From positions 29,991,592 to 30,055,591 of the forward strand of contig NC_089314.1 of assembly GCF_036669915.1 (NCBI RefSeq): 64,000 nucleotides of DNA. Reading direction: 5' to 3'. Source of the stretch: Pocillopora verrucosa (lineage: Eukaryota > Cnidaria > Anthozoa > Scleractinia > Pocilloporidae). Under the pieces are notes generated by a model, which was not told where the DNA came from, did not search any database, and worked only from the letters and a program-made list of their open reading frames with translations. Position numbers and translations under genes: made by a program. How positions within the stretch are numbered: the first letter of the stretch is position 1; every line of letters begins with the position of its first letter. Below, piece by piece: positions 38,196-49,768 of the stretch.

Positions 38196-39356
38196 AGCTT
38201 TAAATCGGAATTATTAAGAGTCTTTGTTCCTTGTATTATTTCTTCCATTCTATCCTCGATGGCTAGAAAAACAACGCGCTAAAACATCTAAGTTCGAATG
38301 TTTTTAAAAACTTTATTATGGCGGAACCCGGTCGTCTACGAATGTGTAAAAGATATTTTGCTTAAAATGAATTAAGAAACGTGCAACTGTAAAACTGAGC
38401 ATTAAGATGTGTATTAAAATGAAATTAACCACCGTTTACGGTCTTTGTGTGGTCGTGTAAAGCGCGAGCAGAGCAGTAAACAAACCATTGTTTACGGTCT
38501 TTGTGTAGACTTGTGAAGCGTGAGCGGCGCCTAAACTAAAGAAGGTGAGACTTTTCATTAACATATACGAAATTAGCTTCGGCTTGACTTGACAGTCGGT
38601 TCAATTTCTGCGTCGATTTGGCGGGTGACTCGTTGAATCTTTCATCTCTATAAACTAGTTTATGTATGTAACCCTAATAGATAGCAAGGGTTACATGTGA
38701 ATTATTTTATCAAGGGGCGGGTGTCACTAGGACAACCCACACGTTCCCGCATGTAATAAGTGTATTAGAATTAGCACAGAGTGCGGAGGAGTAACATATT
38801 TTGTAGTTAAATTTTATGATCGCTGACGGTTTGATTGTCGATTATACAGTTAACACAGCCCCCCCGGATTATACAGTTAACACAGCCCCCGTCGCTTGTA
38901 AAGACGTGGTGCGGAAAGTAGTATTCGGTTCAACCCTTCTAAAGATCTCGTTCTACAGTGAGCGGAACAAGCAAGCCGAGCGAAAGCCCAAGGAGCGCAC
39001 GAGACTAATCTGGGCGAAACCAAGATCAGTCGCCAAGTAGAAAACAGTGGCAAGCACTTGTTTTCTAAAAGCGGTTTCGGATCATATGAAAATTAATAAC
39101 AGGGTACGTTGATATATCAGCCTCCCGAGTCTCAAGAGAAATCCGGACAGTTACCACGCTATAACTCCGGTATTTCCGTTGCAAAGAAATATAGCCAGTG
39201 GAAGAGAGCCAGCTCAATTATCTTACACAGAAGAAAACAAATTCTATGTGTAGAGTCCAGTAAAATATTAGAAACTTGGTCGCAACTACGCTCAGAGCGA
39301 GCGATCTCGCGTGATATAAAAAAATAAATAATCTATACAAATAAATTTGTAACTTA

Positions 39357-39763
39357 CCATCGGTACGTTATAAATTAAAGTTTGTCCTCAAAACTTCACA
39401 TTTTCCCTCGAGGCTCTACTTCTCGGCCAAGCATCCCTAATTTTGGACAATATCTCAGCCGTGGGCATTATCAGCCGATTTACCAGCCGCCTGAAGGGGT
39501 TTATTTAGTAATTAGTTGTATTTCAAAACAAGCCAAATGTCAGAGCCGTCGGAAAAATCTTCAAACGATCACAATTATATGAAATCGGCTGTCAAAGGAT
39601 ATGGTCATTGTTCCAAACATTTATACCACGAAACTACAGCATATGGCATCTTTTTTTATCAGATTAAAGTGAAGGTCTTAAGTACTCCAGAAAATATCGG
39701 TGGCTAAAAGTGGTGTCGTGCCATCATGAATAAAACTATTTGAAGTACTGTAACCATGGTTAC
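39357..39763 (-). promoter_or_regulatory. Candidate promoter/first exon of FReD-F, displaced about 3.6 kb
   Basis: A perfect palindrome GTAACCATGGTTAC lies at 39750-39763, followed on the minus strand by a weak AT-rich box and GGTGTCGTG-like sequence shared with the other promoters near 39710. A donor-like ATG|GTAAGTT lies at 39357. The intervening first intron would hold the chromodomain ORF region (36.25-39.19 kb). Assignment to F rests only on position and strand. Confidence 0.35.
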
Positions 39764-40099
39764 AAAACAGGAAACGTTGAATAAGAGATGAACAGAAGCG
39801 CTTTAGTTTTTCTTCCTAATCGGTCGTTCAAATTGCTGATATTCATCAGCTCATGGTTTTGGTCTTTTATGCTTTTGATAGTCCAGTAGAGGGTTTTTGA
39901 AAAATGCCAGAAAGTCAAACTCTATGAAAAAGCCACAAATGATTAGATGTGGATGATAATTGTTGGAACACAAACGCAGTAGAAACTAGTGTCAAGTTTG
40001 ACAATAGAAAACAGTAATATTTCTAGTTTAATATCGTGTTTGCTTAATTTTAGAATTATTTCCTTTTATAATTGGTGGCTTATGAAGTTCGTTTAATGC

Positions 40100-40268
40100 G
40101 GGTTTCGAGGGAACGTCGCCAGAAAAATCGAACACGAACATAGAAAAAAGAATTAAATGGCGAATCATAAACACTAGTGCGAAAAAAACATAGTGGGGGA
40201 ATAGTTTCTGAAAAAAATTTAGAGATTCCCATTGACAGCTTCAAGGAAAAGCTTGAAATGTGTCGCTA
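40100..40268 (-). pseudogene. Decayed FReD signal-peptide exon (relic of a further copy)
   Basis: Aligned by eye to the signal exon of copy F and its flank (GGGTTTCGAGGGAACGTCGCC matches the F flank near 35570). The body retains the spaced matches to the signal-peptide codons, but the start codon is ACA and the donor context is changed. A degenerate promoter palindrome lies about 400 bases upstream, at 40683-40697. No PAN, EGF or FReD exon was found next to it. Confidence 0.6.
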
Positions 40269-41331
40269 TAATTGAAAACTATGAATTGATCTTGATAACA
40301 TTGATAAAAAAACTGGTCTCCATAATAGCTGAAATACCTTTTCCCTCTCAAATTCAGTGCCAGGTAGGTCTTCGGCATTTATGTTTGAGCTTAGTCCTAA
40401 TTATCGTGGTACTCAGTCGCAAGCGAGTAATTCCCTCTGTGATGTTATTGGTAGCATTGACGCCGTCCTGCTAATGGGTTTATTTCATTCCTTGAAGAAT
40501 GTGGTGGAATCAGGTGGAATTTCTCCATATTAAAGTTTTATCTTTCCAGATGAGTTACTCGCACAGGCAAATTTAGTGGAAAAAATGGATCATTTTAATA
40601 GAATTCGTCTGCACTGGAGCACATGAAATTTTTTAATCTACTCTATTAATTTTATTGTCAAAAAACCAGGTGTGTAAGTGCTGTAGCTATGGACTACAGA
40701 AGAAAACCGCCGCTTTATAAGCGATGAACACAAACGCCACTGCCCTTCTTGCTGTTTGCAGCTGTTCAAATTTAGGGCAGTTTTCCAGCTCACAAGTTTT
40801 CTCTTTTTTATGTGCTAGACTAGTTTTTACTTTGTGATCCAATAATTTGAAGTCATTGAATTACCGTCGCACAAGAGGCCTTTGAAAAATGTGGAGAATC
40901 AAACTCTTTCGCAAAGTTGCAAATAACTTAGCTTGGTAATTGGAAGATCAAAGTCAGTACGTGAGCAATTTTTCAGCTGAAAAATGTCCAATTAACTACA
41001 TATAGTTACATCTTTCAACACAGAGTTGAGAGAAACAAAATAAGAATACGTTTTGATTTTTTTTCTGTTCGAGAAAACTCATTCTGACATTTTGTATTTT
41101 AACGAAGTAATGTAGCATAATGCACTTTATGAGCCCTTTTCCTACGAAAGTGACGTTTAGTATTCATGAATAACAGTAATAATAATAAAAATAATACGTA
41201 ATAATACGTAATCGTAGGTAATCATACAATAAGTGGAAATTATAGAACATTGATTGCAAATGAAGGGAATCTTCGAATACTACAGAACCTTAGGGGAGAA
41301 TAGGTCCAACCAAGAACCCTCGATCCCCCCT

Positions 41332-44157
41332 CCCCCCTGTTGAAGGCCTAAATGTAATAACTGTCCTAAATGTAATAAAGTCCTAAATGTAATAACATTT
41401 GGTCCTAAATGTAATAAAGTCCTAAATGTAATAACATTTGGTTCTAAATGTAATAACATTTAGTCCTAAATAAAATAAGCCTCCAATGCAATCGTATAAC
41501 TCCGCCAGTGCATTGTTGTTATAGCGGACATCCATATTGAGATCTTGAAGTGACAGCTGTTGCACCAAAAAATCCTCTGACCAGTATTCATGTCACATAT
41601 TGGGGGCTCGTTGGTATTAATCAGCGTCTTCTTATTTGCTAGACTCAGTAAGTCGAGAAGCATTGGCTGCAAACCGTTATACTGATAAACAATTAGCATC
41701 AGATGACAACTGGCTAACAATGAGTACGCTGACCTATATCTCTCCAAATATCACTGGCTCAGACTCTTAGGTACAATAGACTTTGAAAAAATGTGAATAC
41801 GTAATACTTGTGTGATGAGTGAGCGAGTTAACAAGTCATCAACCAAAGTACAAACTTGTATAAGGGAGTCCTCTGACTTGTAGGACAATTTGCAGGCTCG
41901 AATATACATTTTTTGAACTTGGGATTCCTTTATGGCTTCACTCCACCTCGATAATCAGTTCATGTGCCATATAACTATAAGTGCAAACTGATGAGCTTTC
42001 TTTTTTCATTTATTTATTTATCTATTCATTTTTCTCCCCTCTCGGCGGGGAGGAGAGATAAAGACAAAAAATGAAATAAAATCGACTTGAGATCGACTGT
42101 AGAATATATGTTCTCTCTTGACCAAACTTATTCGGTCAAGATGGCTGGATATTAACCTTGCTCTTTTTCTGCGTTTTTATGGACCCCGACTTCGTCTCGG
42201 TCCACAAAAACGCAACAAAAGAACTTGGCCAATATCCATCTATCTTGACCTCACGCTTGGTCAGTAACGCATATATATGTTATTTGCCGGCTGGGAGGTC
42301 CTATGGTGAAAAACTGTGACCGAGGTCTTGAAAATACAAGACCGAGGTCACAGTTTTTCACCATACGGGTCGACCCTTAGCCGGTAAATAAAATATTTAT
42401 TTTTTTTAAACTTGACGAAATTCTTTCCGAAAGAACCCGAATGATTTAGAGCTGTAAATACAGCAAGATCTTCCATAAACTGAACAATTTTTGAGCGAGT
42501 AAATGGTAGTTAAAATAGAGGTGATGCAAATTAAAGAGAGATGCCTCACCGAAACATTTTCATTTCCGTAACAACGAAGGTGATTAAAAAGGCTTCCAAA
42601 CAGACTTTGAAACATTAGTTTTACACAATCTGACACCTGCCAATTAGAGAGCGCGTAAGAAAAAAAAGCGCAAGAACATTTGAAAAACAACGGAACTAGT
42701 TTGGCAAGGACTGTCACGACAATGTTTTCTTCAAGAACAGTCAATGATCAAATGGAAAGTATTATTCACTCTCATAGACGATTCATTCATGTACGAAGAT
42801 TTACCTCTGTTCATTAAGTAAACGGCGAGGAAAGTAATTGTAAATTCAAATTTTGAATTTTGAAGTTGTGAGAGTTTGCTCGTTTGTTTGCTGCAATGGC
42901 GTGTGTAAATCTGGTCTTTCCTCCACAAAAACTAAATTCGAATGGCACACTCCAACGAAACACACGAGGATTCAATGCGGCCTTTTCTCATTAAATTCCT
43001 TCAGTTTCTCTTGTGCAACTTACAGTACAAATGTCCAGATTGAACGGACTTGAAAAGACTCACCGAGAGCGTATATTTGTTGTAGAACTTAAATTAAAAC
43101 TTCGCTCGCTCTTTCACTATGAACAAATTGTTTGAGAAAATTCAGATATCAAATGAATGAAAGTTCCATCGTTCAGTTTAACTGTAACCAAATACTTTAC
43201 GTTTTAACTTTCTATGTACCTTTTGTGTCAATTTAATTGCAGACGGTTTTAAGGCCGCTTGTCAACCAACGTTATGACACTATTGCTTATACAAATTCAT
43301 TCTGAAACCAATATTTTTCTGTCAACCAAAGTGGTTTGAGAGAGAGGAAAGAGAGGATTCATAAGTTATTTATCAGCCTTAGGTAGTGACCGACGTGTTT
43401 GCTCGAAAATACTGCCCAGCCGGAAAAAACGAGATATATTTATGAAAAAAAAAATTTAAGATGTACTCAGCGATTCACGAAAGCGTTACCGTGGCCCGTG
43501 GGCAGAGATAGGAAAATACTGACCGGGTAAAGAACCAATCAGATTGCAGGATTTTTACCGTGCCCTCTAAAAAAAAAAAAAAATGAACATATTTCATGCA
43601 GACCCATCCAAATCTGGCAAGGGAAGACAGTGCAAAAAATTCACTTCCGAGTTCGGAATTTGTCTTACGTATGGGTCAATGGACTTCCTTTTCCTTGTAA
43701 TTTGGTTCATAAAGTGTTAACTTCAGCACTGATCACACAAATTTATCGTCAAAATCTGTTGCACTAAAGAGTCTGAGCCAATAATATAAAGAGAGGTATT
43801 GGTCAGCGTTCTTATATTTTCACGTCTGTCAATTTGATGCCAAAAGCACATCAGTATAGGGGTTTGTGGCCAATACTTCTCGACTTACATCTCTAGCAAA
43901 TAAAAAGACGCTGATTAATATCAACGAGCCTGCAATATACCAAATATTGGTCAGAGGATTCCTTGGTGCAACAGCTGTCACTTAAACATCTCACTGTGAA
44001 TGTCCGCTACAACAACAATGCACTGACGGAGTTAAACGATTGCTTTGAAGGCTTATTACATTTAGGACCAAATGTTATTACATTTAGGACCAAATGTTAT
44101 TACATTTAGGACTTTATTACATTTAGGAAAGTTATTACATTTAGGCCTTCAACACCC
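41332..44157. mobile_element. 2.8-kb element with long inverted ends and subterminal tandem repeats
   Basis: The left end TGTTGAAGGCCTAAATGTAATAACT is mirrored at the right end (..TTATTACATTTAGGCCTTCAACA). Both ends carry tandem TCCTAAATGTAATAA units (41345-41480; 44050-44145). The inverted match continues inward for about 400 bases (for example TGCATTGTTGTT and GTGACAGCTGTTGCACCAA in both arms), at roughly 80-85% by eye. No transposase is found inside, so it is probably a non-autonomous DNA transposon. The flanks are C-rich, so a target duplication cannot be read. Confidence 0.65.
42095..42392. repeat. Nested palindromes inside the 2.8-kb element
   Basis: Palindrome 1 (42117-42262): TTGACCAAAC ... 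GGTCAAGATGG with its mirror CTATCTTGACC ... TTGGTCAG around a core hairpin GCGTTTTTATGGACC / GGTCCACAAAAACGC. Palindrome 2 (42286-42385): GTGAAAAACTGTGACCGAGG and its mirror around CTTGAAAATACAAG, with CCGGCTGGGAGGTC / GACCCTTAGCCGG at the outside. Confidence 0.7.
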
Positions 44158-44523
44158 CCTTCCCCACCCCGTGATAAATAATGACGGGTCACTTACTCTT
44201 CATAAAGTCTCTTTGAAAGAATAACAACCGTGTACTAAATCGTTTAATGTTTCGAGAAGCTGGTGATAATATGAGACAAACCTTCTACGTTTTTTAAAAC
44301 GTATAGCAAGGGGGATACATCCATCCCTCAATAGAAAAAAATTACGAGATGAAACCCAAAACGAAACGAAAAGAAAAACAATATATACAACCTTAGAAAG
44401 TTCAATGAATGTTCACTAAACTGGCAAACCCATCAATGTCTTTTTTTAGCGCTGAACAGACTTGATCAAATCACTCGTTTCTAAGTAGGTTCTTAATCAA
44501 AATTATGACATAAATATGATAGT

Positions 44524-44946
44524 TCAGAAATTCTCTGGTCTTATTTTCATCTCGGTTCTCTTTAGGGAGTAATGATAACCTTTCCAGCCTTTCCAGTTCA
44601 CACCATCAGCATAGGAAGAGTGATTGCCACGATACAAGCCATTGAGATTTGACGCATGGCACGCGCTGTACCACCAGGCTCCTTTGAACGCAATGGAGTT
44701 ACCGCAGTTACGGTTTCTGTGATGATCATTATCGTGATCTCCAGTGGTGAATGGCCGATCACGAGGGAGAGAGGAACTAGCGTTTCCTAAAAAAATTGGA
44801 ATTAACGGTAATACAAAGTCAATAAAATAAAAATTTACATAATCCTTATCAAACATCCCTGTGAAATGAAATCGCTAGCTTGATATTGCTAATAGATTAA
44901 TAATTATCAGACTTGAATTGTCGGGCTAACAGGACAAGTGAATAAA

Positions 44947-44991
<45 letters not shown>

Positions 44992-46979
44992 TATAGCAGG
45001 TAATTTAGTGTTAACAACTGGGTTGAAAACGTAAATTAGCCACCGTAAAGAGTAAAAAAGCTGACGTTTCGAGCGTTAGCCCTTAGTCAGAGCGATTGAC
45101 GAAGGGCTAACGCTCGAAACGTCAGCTTTTTTACTCTTTACGGTGGCTAATTTACGTCTTCAACCCAGCTGTTAACACTAAATTACCTGCTAACAGGATA
45201 AGATCCATCGGCGAACACTTTCAGATTTAATCAACGTCTGGTCTGCACTGTCTAGGATTATTGCATTTAGATGGGCTTAGCTTATCATTTTTTCCATCTT
45301 TGGAAGCCATTGCTGTAAAAGAATTGAAGCTTCTTTATTCTAATTTACGCTCCCCTCTCCCGTAATAATAAAAAGGAAAAATACCGCTATACCTGAATAG
45401 GAACCGCGAATCAGCCTGTACTTGTCATTCTCACTCTTGACGTCAAACGTGTTATACTCGGCATAAGTTGTGTTACCTTCAAAGTCTTCCAAATCCACAC
45501 GCAGCATGTTGCTATCATTTGAGGTCAGGCGGTGAATCTTGTCCAGTCCCATCCAAAATTCACTTGTGAGGTCATCAAAGCCACATTTGTAGTCGTTCCA
45601 GTAGCGGTAGAAATCAACCGAGCCGTCCAGTCTCTTCTGGAACACAGTCCATCCTCCATCCTCCGCTGTTTGGTCACAGAATACATCAAAGGCAGGCAAA
45701 TTATCAGGTTTAATGGTGTACACGCCGTCAGTAGGTTTATCCGCGGATTCGTAGATTTCTGCGCAGTTTCTCTTGACTGAATATTATTAAAAACAAAAAG
45801 CAACACAAAACTCTCACTTTAATTTGTTTGGATGTTGACGCTTTTCGTTAGCTCTCCTGACTATTTATTCTGAACATTAGTAGTAAACTAGTACCATTTC
45901 CTTTTTCCTTAATATCTACCAGCTACATTCATTTAAAGTTTCATTAATAGGCTTTTCCTTTTTAGCTTTACTTCAGTGGTTAATATTTTGTTCTGGAAGT
46001 TAGGTTTGGGAATTTAGTTAATAACTCCTCGCATACTACACGAGAGAATGGCCCACATAATGCAGACATTTCACCTTCAACTTGGCAGGTTTCTCCGGTG
46101 AATCTTTCCCGACAGACACAACGAAAACCTTTATTGGTGAATCCAGCTTGACAGATGCCCTTGTTTAAGCATGGGCTGCTGCTACATGGATTCTGTTTAC
46201 AAAACGAAGTAAACTTTTGTGCAGATCTTCCAAATGTCAACAGTAAGATCACTTTAGTCTAAGAAAATGAAACAATATCTTCTACCACCGTAGTTTCGTA
46301 AGAATGTGAACTGTTACCTCGATTGCAAGATACGTGTAACCCGGATTTTTCACGAGAAGAAATGGAGCATGGTTTTCCACCGTGGCGTTATTCAACTCGC
46401 ATTTTTGGTTTCCTCCCGCAACAGGTCCAATATTGATGGACACACAATTAGTCTCCATATAACACATTAATCTGCAACTTCCTTCGTTGAGCACCTCTAC
46501 ACTTTTGATGGCGTGATTTTTCATGGCCATGTTCGGTATTGGGTCCTTGAATATGATGTTTCGATAGTCGTCATCCGTGGTAGGCAAACAAATATATCGT
46601 TTAGTTTCCTCTCACTCGAGGTAATTTCTTATTTTCATTAATGAAAAAGGCACGTTAAACCACTTTATTTCCAATGAATTAATGAGCGGAAAGAAAATAT
46701 CAAAAATGATATCAAGAATATTTTGACAGCGTTTATTACCACACCACGATATCTGTGAATCGCTTGTTTTAATTCATCATTTCGAACCAAAATACAGGTA
46801 GCAGGTAGCATATGTAGTTCGTGTAACGGTTTTGAGGAAACGACGCCAGAAAGATAAAACACAAGAAATTTAAAAAGGGACTTATACTCACCAGTGCAAC
46901 AGATGCATGGTGGGAGAATAATTCCTAGGAAGATATAGAGAGTACTAATGATCGGTTGGAGAGAAAACTTGAACTGCAT
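44524..46979 (-). CDS. FReD-G: PAN-EGF-FReD copy with a lost PAN splice acceptor
   Basis: Signal 46892-46979, PAN 46318-46574, EGF 46075-46192, FReD part 1 45393-45776, FReD part 2 44524-44786; 370 codons including stop. The acceptor before the PAN exon reads CACGG where other copies have CACAG, so normal splicing there should fail; a nearby cryptic AG or exon skipping would be needed. The first PAN Cys is Tyr, as in E and H. The last exon is the most distinctive of the open ones: [19 protein letters not shown], an [10 protein letters not shown] insertion and [14 protein letters not shown] 250-bp Penelope-like tail sits in the last intron (44939-45188). No first-exon/promoter module is seen upstream; SINE and ADCK5-like sequence takes its place. 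Possibly dead. Confidence 0.65.
44939..45188. mobile_element. Penelope-like inverted tail in the last intron of FReD-G
   Basis: Two arms of about 95 bases (44996-45090 and 45097-45191) are reverse complements with about four mismatches. The insertion is bracketed by a 14-base duplication GCTAACAGGAYAAG at 44925-44938 and 45189-45202. Each arm contains CTGACGAAGGGCTAACGCTC followed by GAAACGTCAGC (one core change in each), which resembles a hammerhead ribozyme core. Such ribozymes are known in Penelope-like elements; class assignment is by resemblance only. Confidence 0.55.
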
Positions 46980-47529
46980 CGCTATAAATAAATAATTGTA
47001 AATTCAAGGTAAAAGAAGACAAATACCTCGTTCAGTTATGTAATTGTTCTAAAAAACTTTGTTATGCTAACAGGCCTGTGTCATCCCTTGCACAAAGAAA
47101 ATGACTTAGTATGAATTTCTTCATATTAAATATTCATTCTCGAATGTGAATTAACAGCTGCAAAAGGCGCAAAAAGAGGAAGATATAATAGACCGGTGTA
47201 ACGCAATTTGTCTGCATTGGTGTATTTTTTAAATTCTCACTCTACCTTATAAATTTCATTCTGATAAGCCATAATATTTTCAAAAGTACCAGAGAAGAAC
47301 TAAATATAGCACATCACACTTATCAGAAGTGACAGGAGTTTATCAATATGTTTATTTTCAGCCTGTTTAACTTTGAACTTACGGCAATTACGTTAAGAGC
47401 AATCTGAAATACAAACTTTTAACAATTTATCCTTTTTTATCGCAAAACATTCCCCAGTACGATAGAACGGCATTGCACATTATTGACATGAAGATTTACT
47501 TTGTAGCAACTTTAAGTACAGAGGCCTAA

Positions 47530-47705
47530 GTTTTTTCTAAGCTCAGCGGTACAGCATCGGGAAACGGAATCCGAAGGTCTGAGGTTCGATTCCTCCTTCT
47601 GATAGTTTCTAAACAAACCCAAACACAAGAGCCTGCTCTCCAGACGGCGGTAACAGGTCTTATTTGAGGAGAGATACCGCCGGTAACCAGCTTTCATTGA
47701 AACCT
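47530..47705 (+). mobile_element. tRNA-derived SINE (type 2)
   Basis: Near-identical to the copy at 6655, including the mutated A box, showing that both arrived by segmental duplication and not by separate insertion. Confidence 0.6.
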
Positions 47706-47947
47706 CTGTCCATGGTTAGCTGTAATCATCCCCTCTTCACATAATCATGCTAACATTGTGCTCATTTTATCTCTAATACTCATTTGTCACTACTCCGACT
47801 CCGACTCTAAAATCGTTCCTAAACTAATCCGTGCTGATTATTAACCCTTTAACCCTTAAGAATGACTAACATCTAATTTCTCCTCACATTATTGACCCTG
47901 AATCAAACATTAAGGTCATTTAAGGTTTATTTAGTTTTATCTTCCAG

Positions 47948-48580
47948 ATTTCGAGAATTTTTGTCAGATTCTTCCTCAACGTCCGTTGGCGTGGGGAAGC
48001 GCTGGAATGCTGTTTAAATCAAGAGTAACAGAAGAGGATTTGACAATCATGACAAAACTCGCTCAAGGACACTTCGAGAAAGTGATAATCATTCTTAAAC
48101 AGCTTCCACGGAGCATGCTGCTTGTGTTCAGGTGTGGATAGTGTTATTTCACTTCGAAATAACTTATTCTTGCCGCAGATTTTTTTGCACGTTTTCCTGA
48201 CAATGCCAAGTTCACTTATGTTTAATTTCTTTTGTTGACTTTTTGATGTATTTTTACCGTAGCAAACTGTCATAATTTGTAGATTTCCTTAAATTTAACA
48301 ACCCGAAAAGCAAATCCTAAAAATTGTTGTGCAGCTTTATTAGTCGTGGACGTTGGATAGGGAAAAATATCGGAGCCCTTAATTAGGATCCAACCCCCCC
48401 TCCTCCCTTACCCGCCCTCCTTCCTTACCCCCCTCCTCCCTTACCCCCCCTCCTCTCTTACCCCCCTTCCTCGTGCGCGCACCTAAAGATATGGACGAAC
48501 TCACGTCTAAATTAAAAACCTTACACGAGCTGGACGCCATAGCCGCAGAATGAACCAAAAGAAAAGTCTCGGTTTCTTGA
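47948..48580 (+). pseudogene. ADCK5-like fragment with exon X and truncated terminal exon
   Basis: Exon X 47948-48131 is fully open (FENFCQILPQRPLAWGSAGM ... LPRSMLLVF, then AG|GTGTGG). The terminal exon is truncated at its 5' end (from about 48474) and has a premature TGA at 48551-48553. The intron has collapsed to about 340 bases. Confidence 0.7.
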
Positions 48581-49254
48581 TTTCGTTCCCCATTGCATTC
48601 AAATTGTGAAAAATCGAAACTTTTTATGTATCAAAGATTTTAATCGTTTGTAAATAAACAAAGCTGTTAGGATTTCTCTTGTAGCCTGCAAACCAATGAA
48701 CACAAGTGATCCAATACGCCACTTTCGATATATGAAAATTCTAACATGGCTCCTCGGTTAGTGAGAATAAAACAAAAGAAATTTCACCTACTCATCCTTA
48801 CATTTGGTATTTCTACAAACTCAGTTTGTAACATAATCACCTGATGAGCCATATCTACGAAATGGACCTTGGGCTTGACAATGTGTTTTAATGGTTTAAA
48901 GTGTAATATGTTCATCAATAACAGTGCAAGGTATTTACTTTAACAAAAGCTAAGAAAATACAAATAAAACCAATATATGAAGCATTTTAGAATCATCAAC
49001 ATTACGTTACATTGTACACTAAAACTTGAAATATTTGTTTTTCTGATAGCGTTCTTTAGAGTCAAAACATTGGGTAATTGTTTGGAGTTTCGTTATAGAA
49101 ATCAAAGGGAACTAGAACTGAATTAGCGACTGTTGTTACTCTTCTGATATTGACATTGAAAAAATGAAGGCTTTGTGATGGCTTTGTGTTCCGTCAAGTG
49201 AAAATACGAGTCAAAAATTTAAAGAATCAAAACTTGTATAACCCAGACAGAAGG

Positions 49255-49450
49255 AGCATAGGAGTCGTGATGGCCATGATGACACAAGCCATTGAGATTC
49301 GAGAATAACTTTTTTGAATACCTAGGACCCACCCAAAATGATATGGAGACAGGGTCTATTCAGTCGCTGCCCCCAGGCCGTAGAATGTCTCACTCATAGA
49401 CCTTGAATTGAGTCCATTGGTTTCTGTTTTTCGAGAAAAGACGAAAGCGC
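49255..49450 (+). mobile_element. LINE remnant (unit H)
   Basis: Near-identical to the unit B remnant. Confidence 0.58.
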
Positions 49451-49768
49451 ATTTTTTCAGAGCTTCTTATGATTAACTGTCAATTTCCAACTAGGATAAG
49501 AAGCTTTTTGTATATATGTATCACTATATGGATTAAGTCATTATTACTATTATGATGATTATTATTATTATTATTAGTTAACTGGCCAATTCTACAGAAT
49601 CAACTGTTCCTATTTTGAAAAACACGCACAAAGAAGCAAGAAAAACCCCGAACAACGTTCCGCTAAGCTCCAATTTAAGAGTGATTGTTTAATGCTGAAT
49701 ATACCTGATCGAGACACTTGGTTTTTTTGTTAAGTTGCTGCTGTTTGTTGTGCCACAAACATGACAGT

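Larger units (their letters stand above)
36111..39292. other. Block bounded by a 95-base direct repeat, holding the chromodomain ORF
   Basis: GTGGAAGAGAGCCAGCTCAATTATCTTACAC and what follows occurs at about 36111-36206 and again at about 39195-39292. Between lie the chromodomain ORF, TATA boxes near 36770 and 37580, and two similar hairpins AAAAGGTG ... CACCTTTTT (36799-36827, 37283-37307). There is also an 87-codon minus-strand frame (36806-37069) with a signal-like hydrophobic stretch and a basic KSVKRKKVRK tail, and an unrecognised plus frame at 38816-39040. No known protein is identified besides the chromodomain. Confidence 0.45.

Noticed and set aside
41340..41480. CRISPR-like array
   Set aside because: The TCCTAAATGTAATAA units have no regular unique spacers, and the setting is an animal transposon end.
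41466..41747. Minus-strand 93-codon frame in the 2.8-kb element
   Set aside because: It lies wholly in the inverted end; the equivalent frame in the other arm is broken, so no coding constraint is evident.
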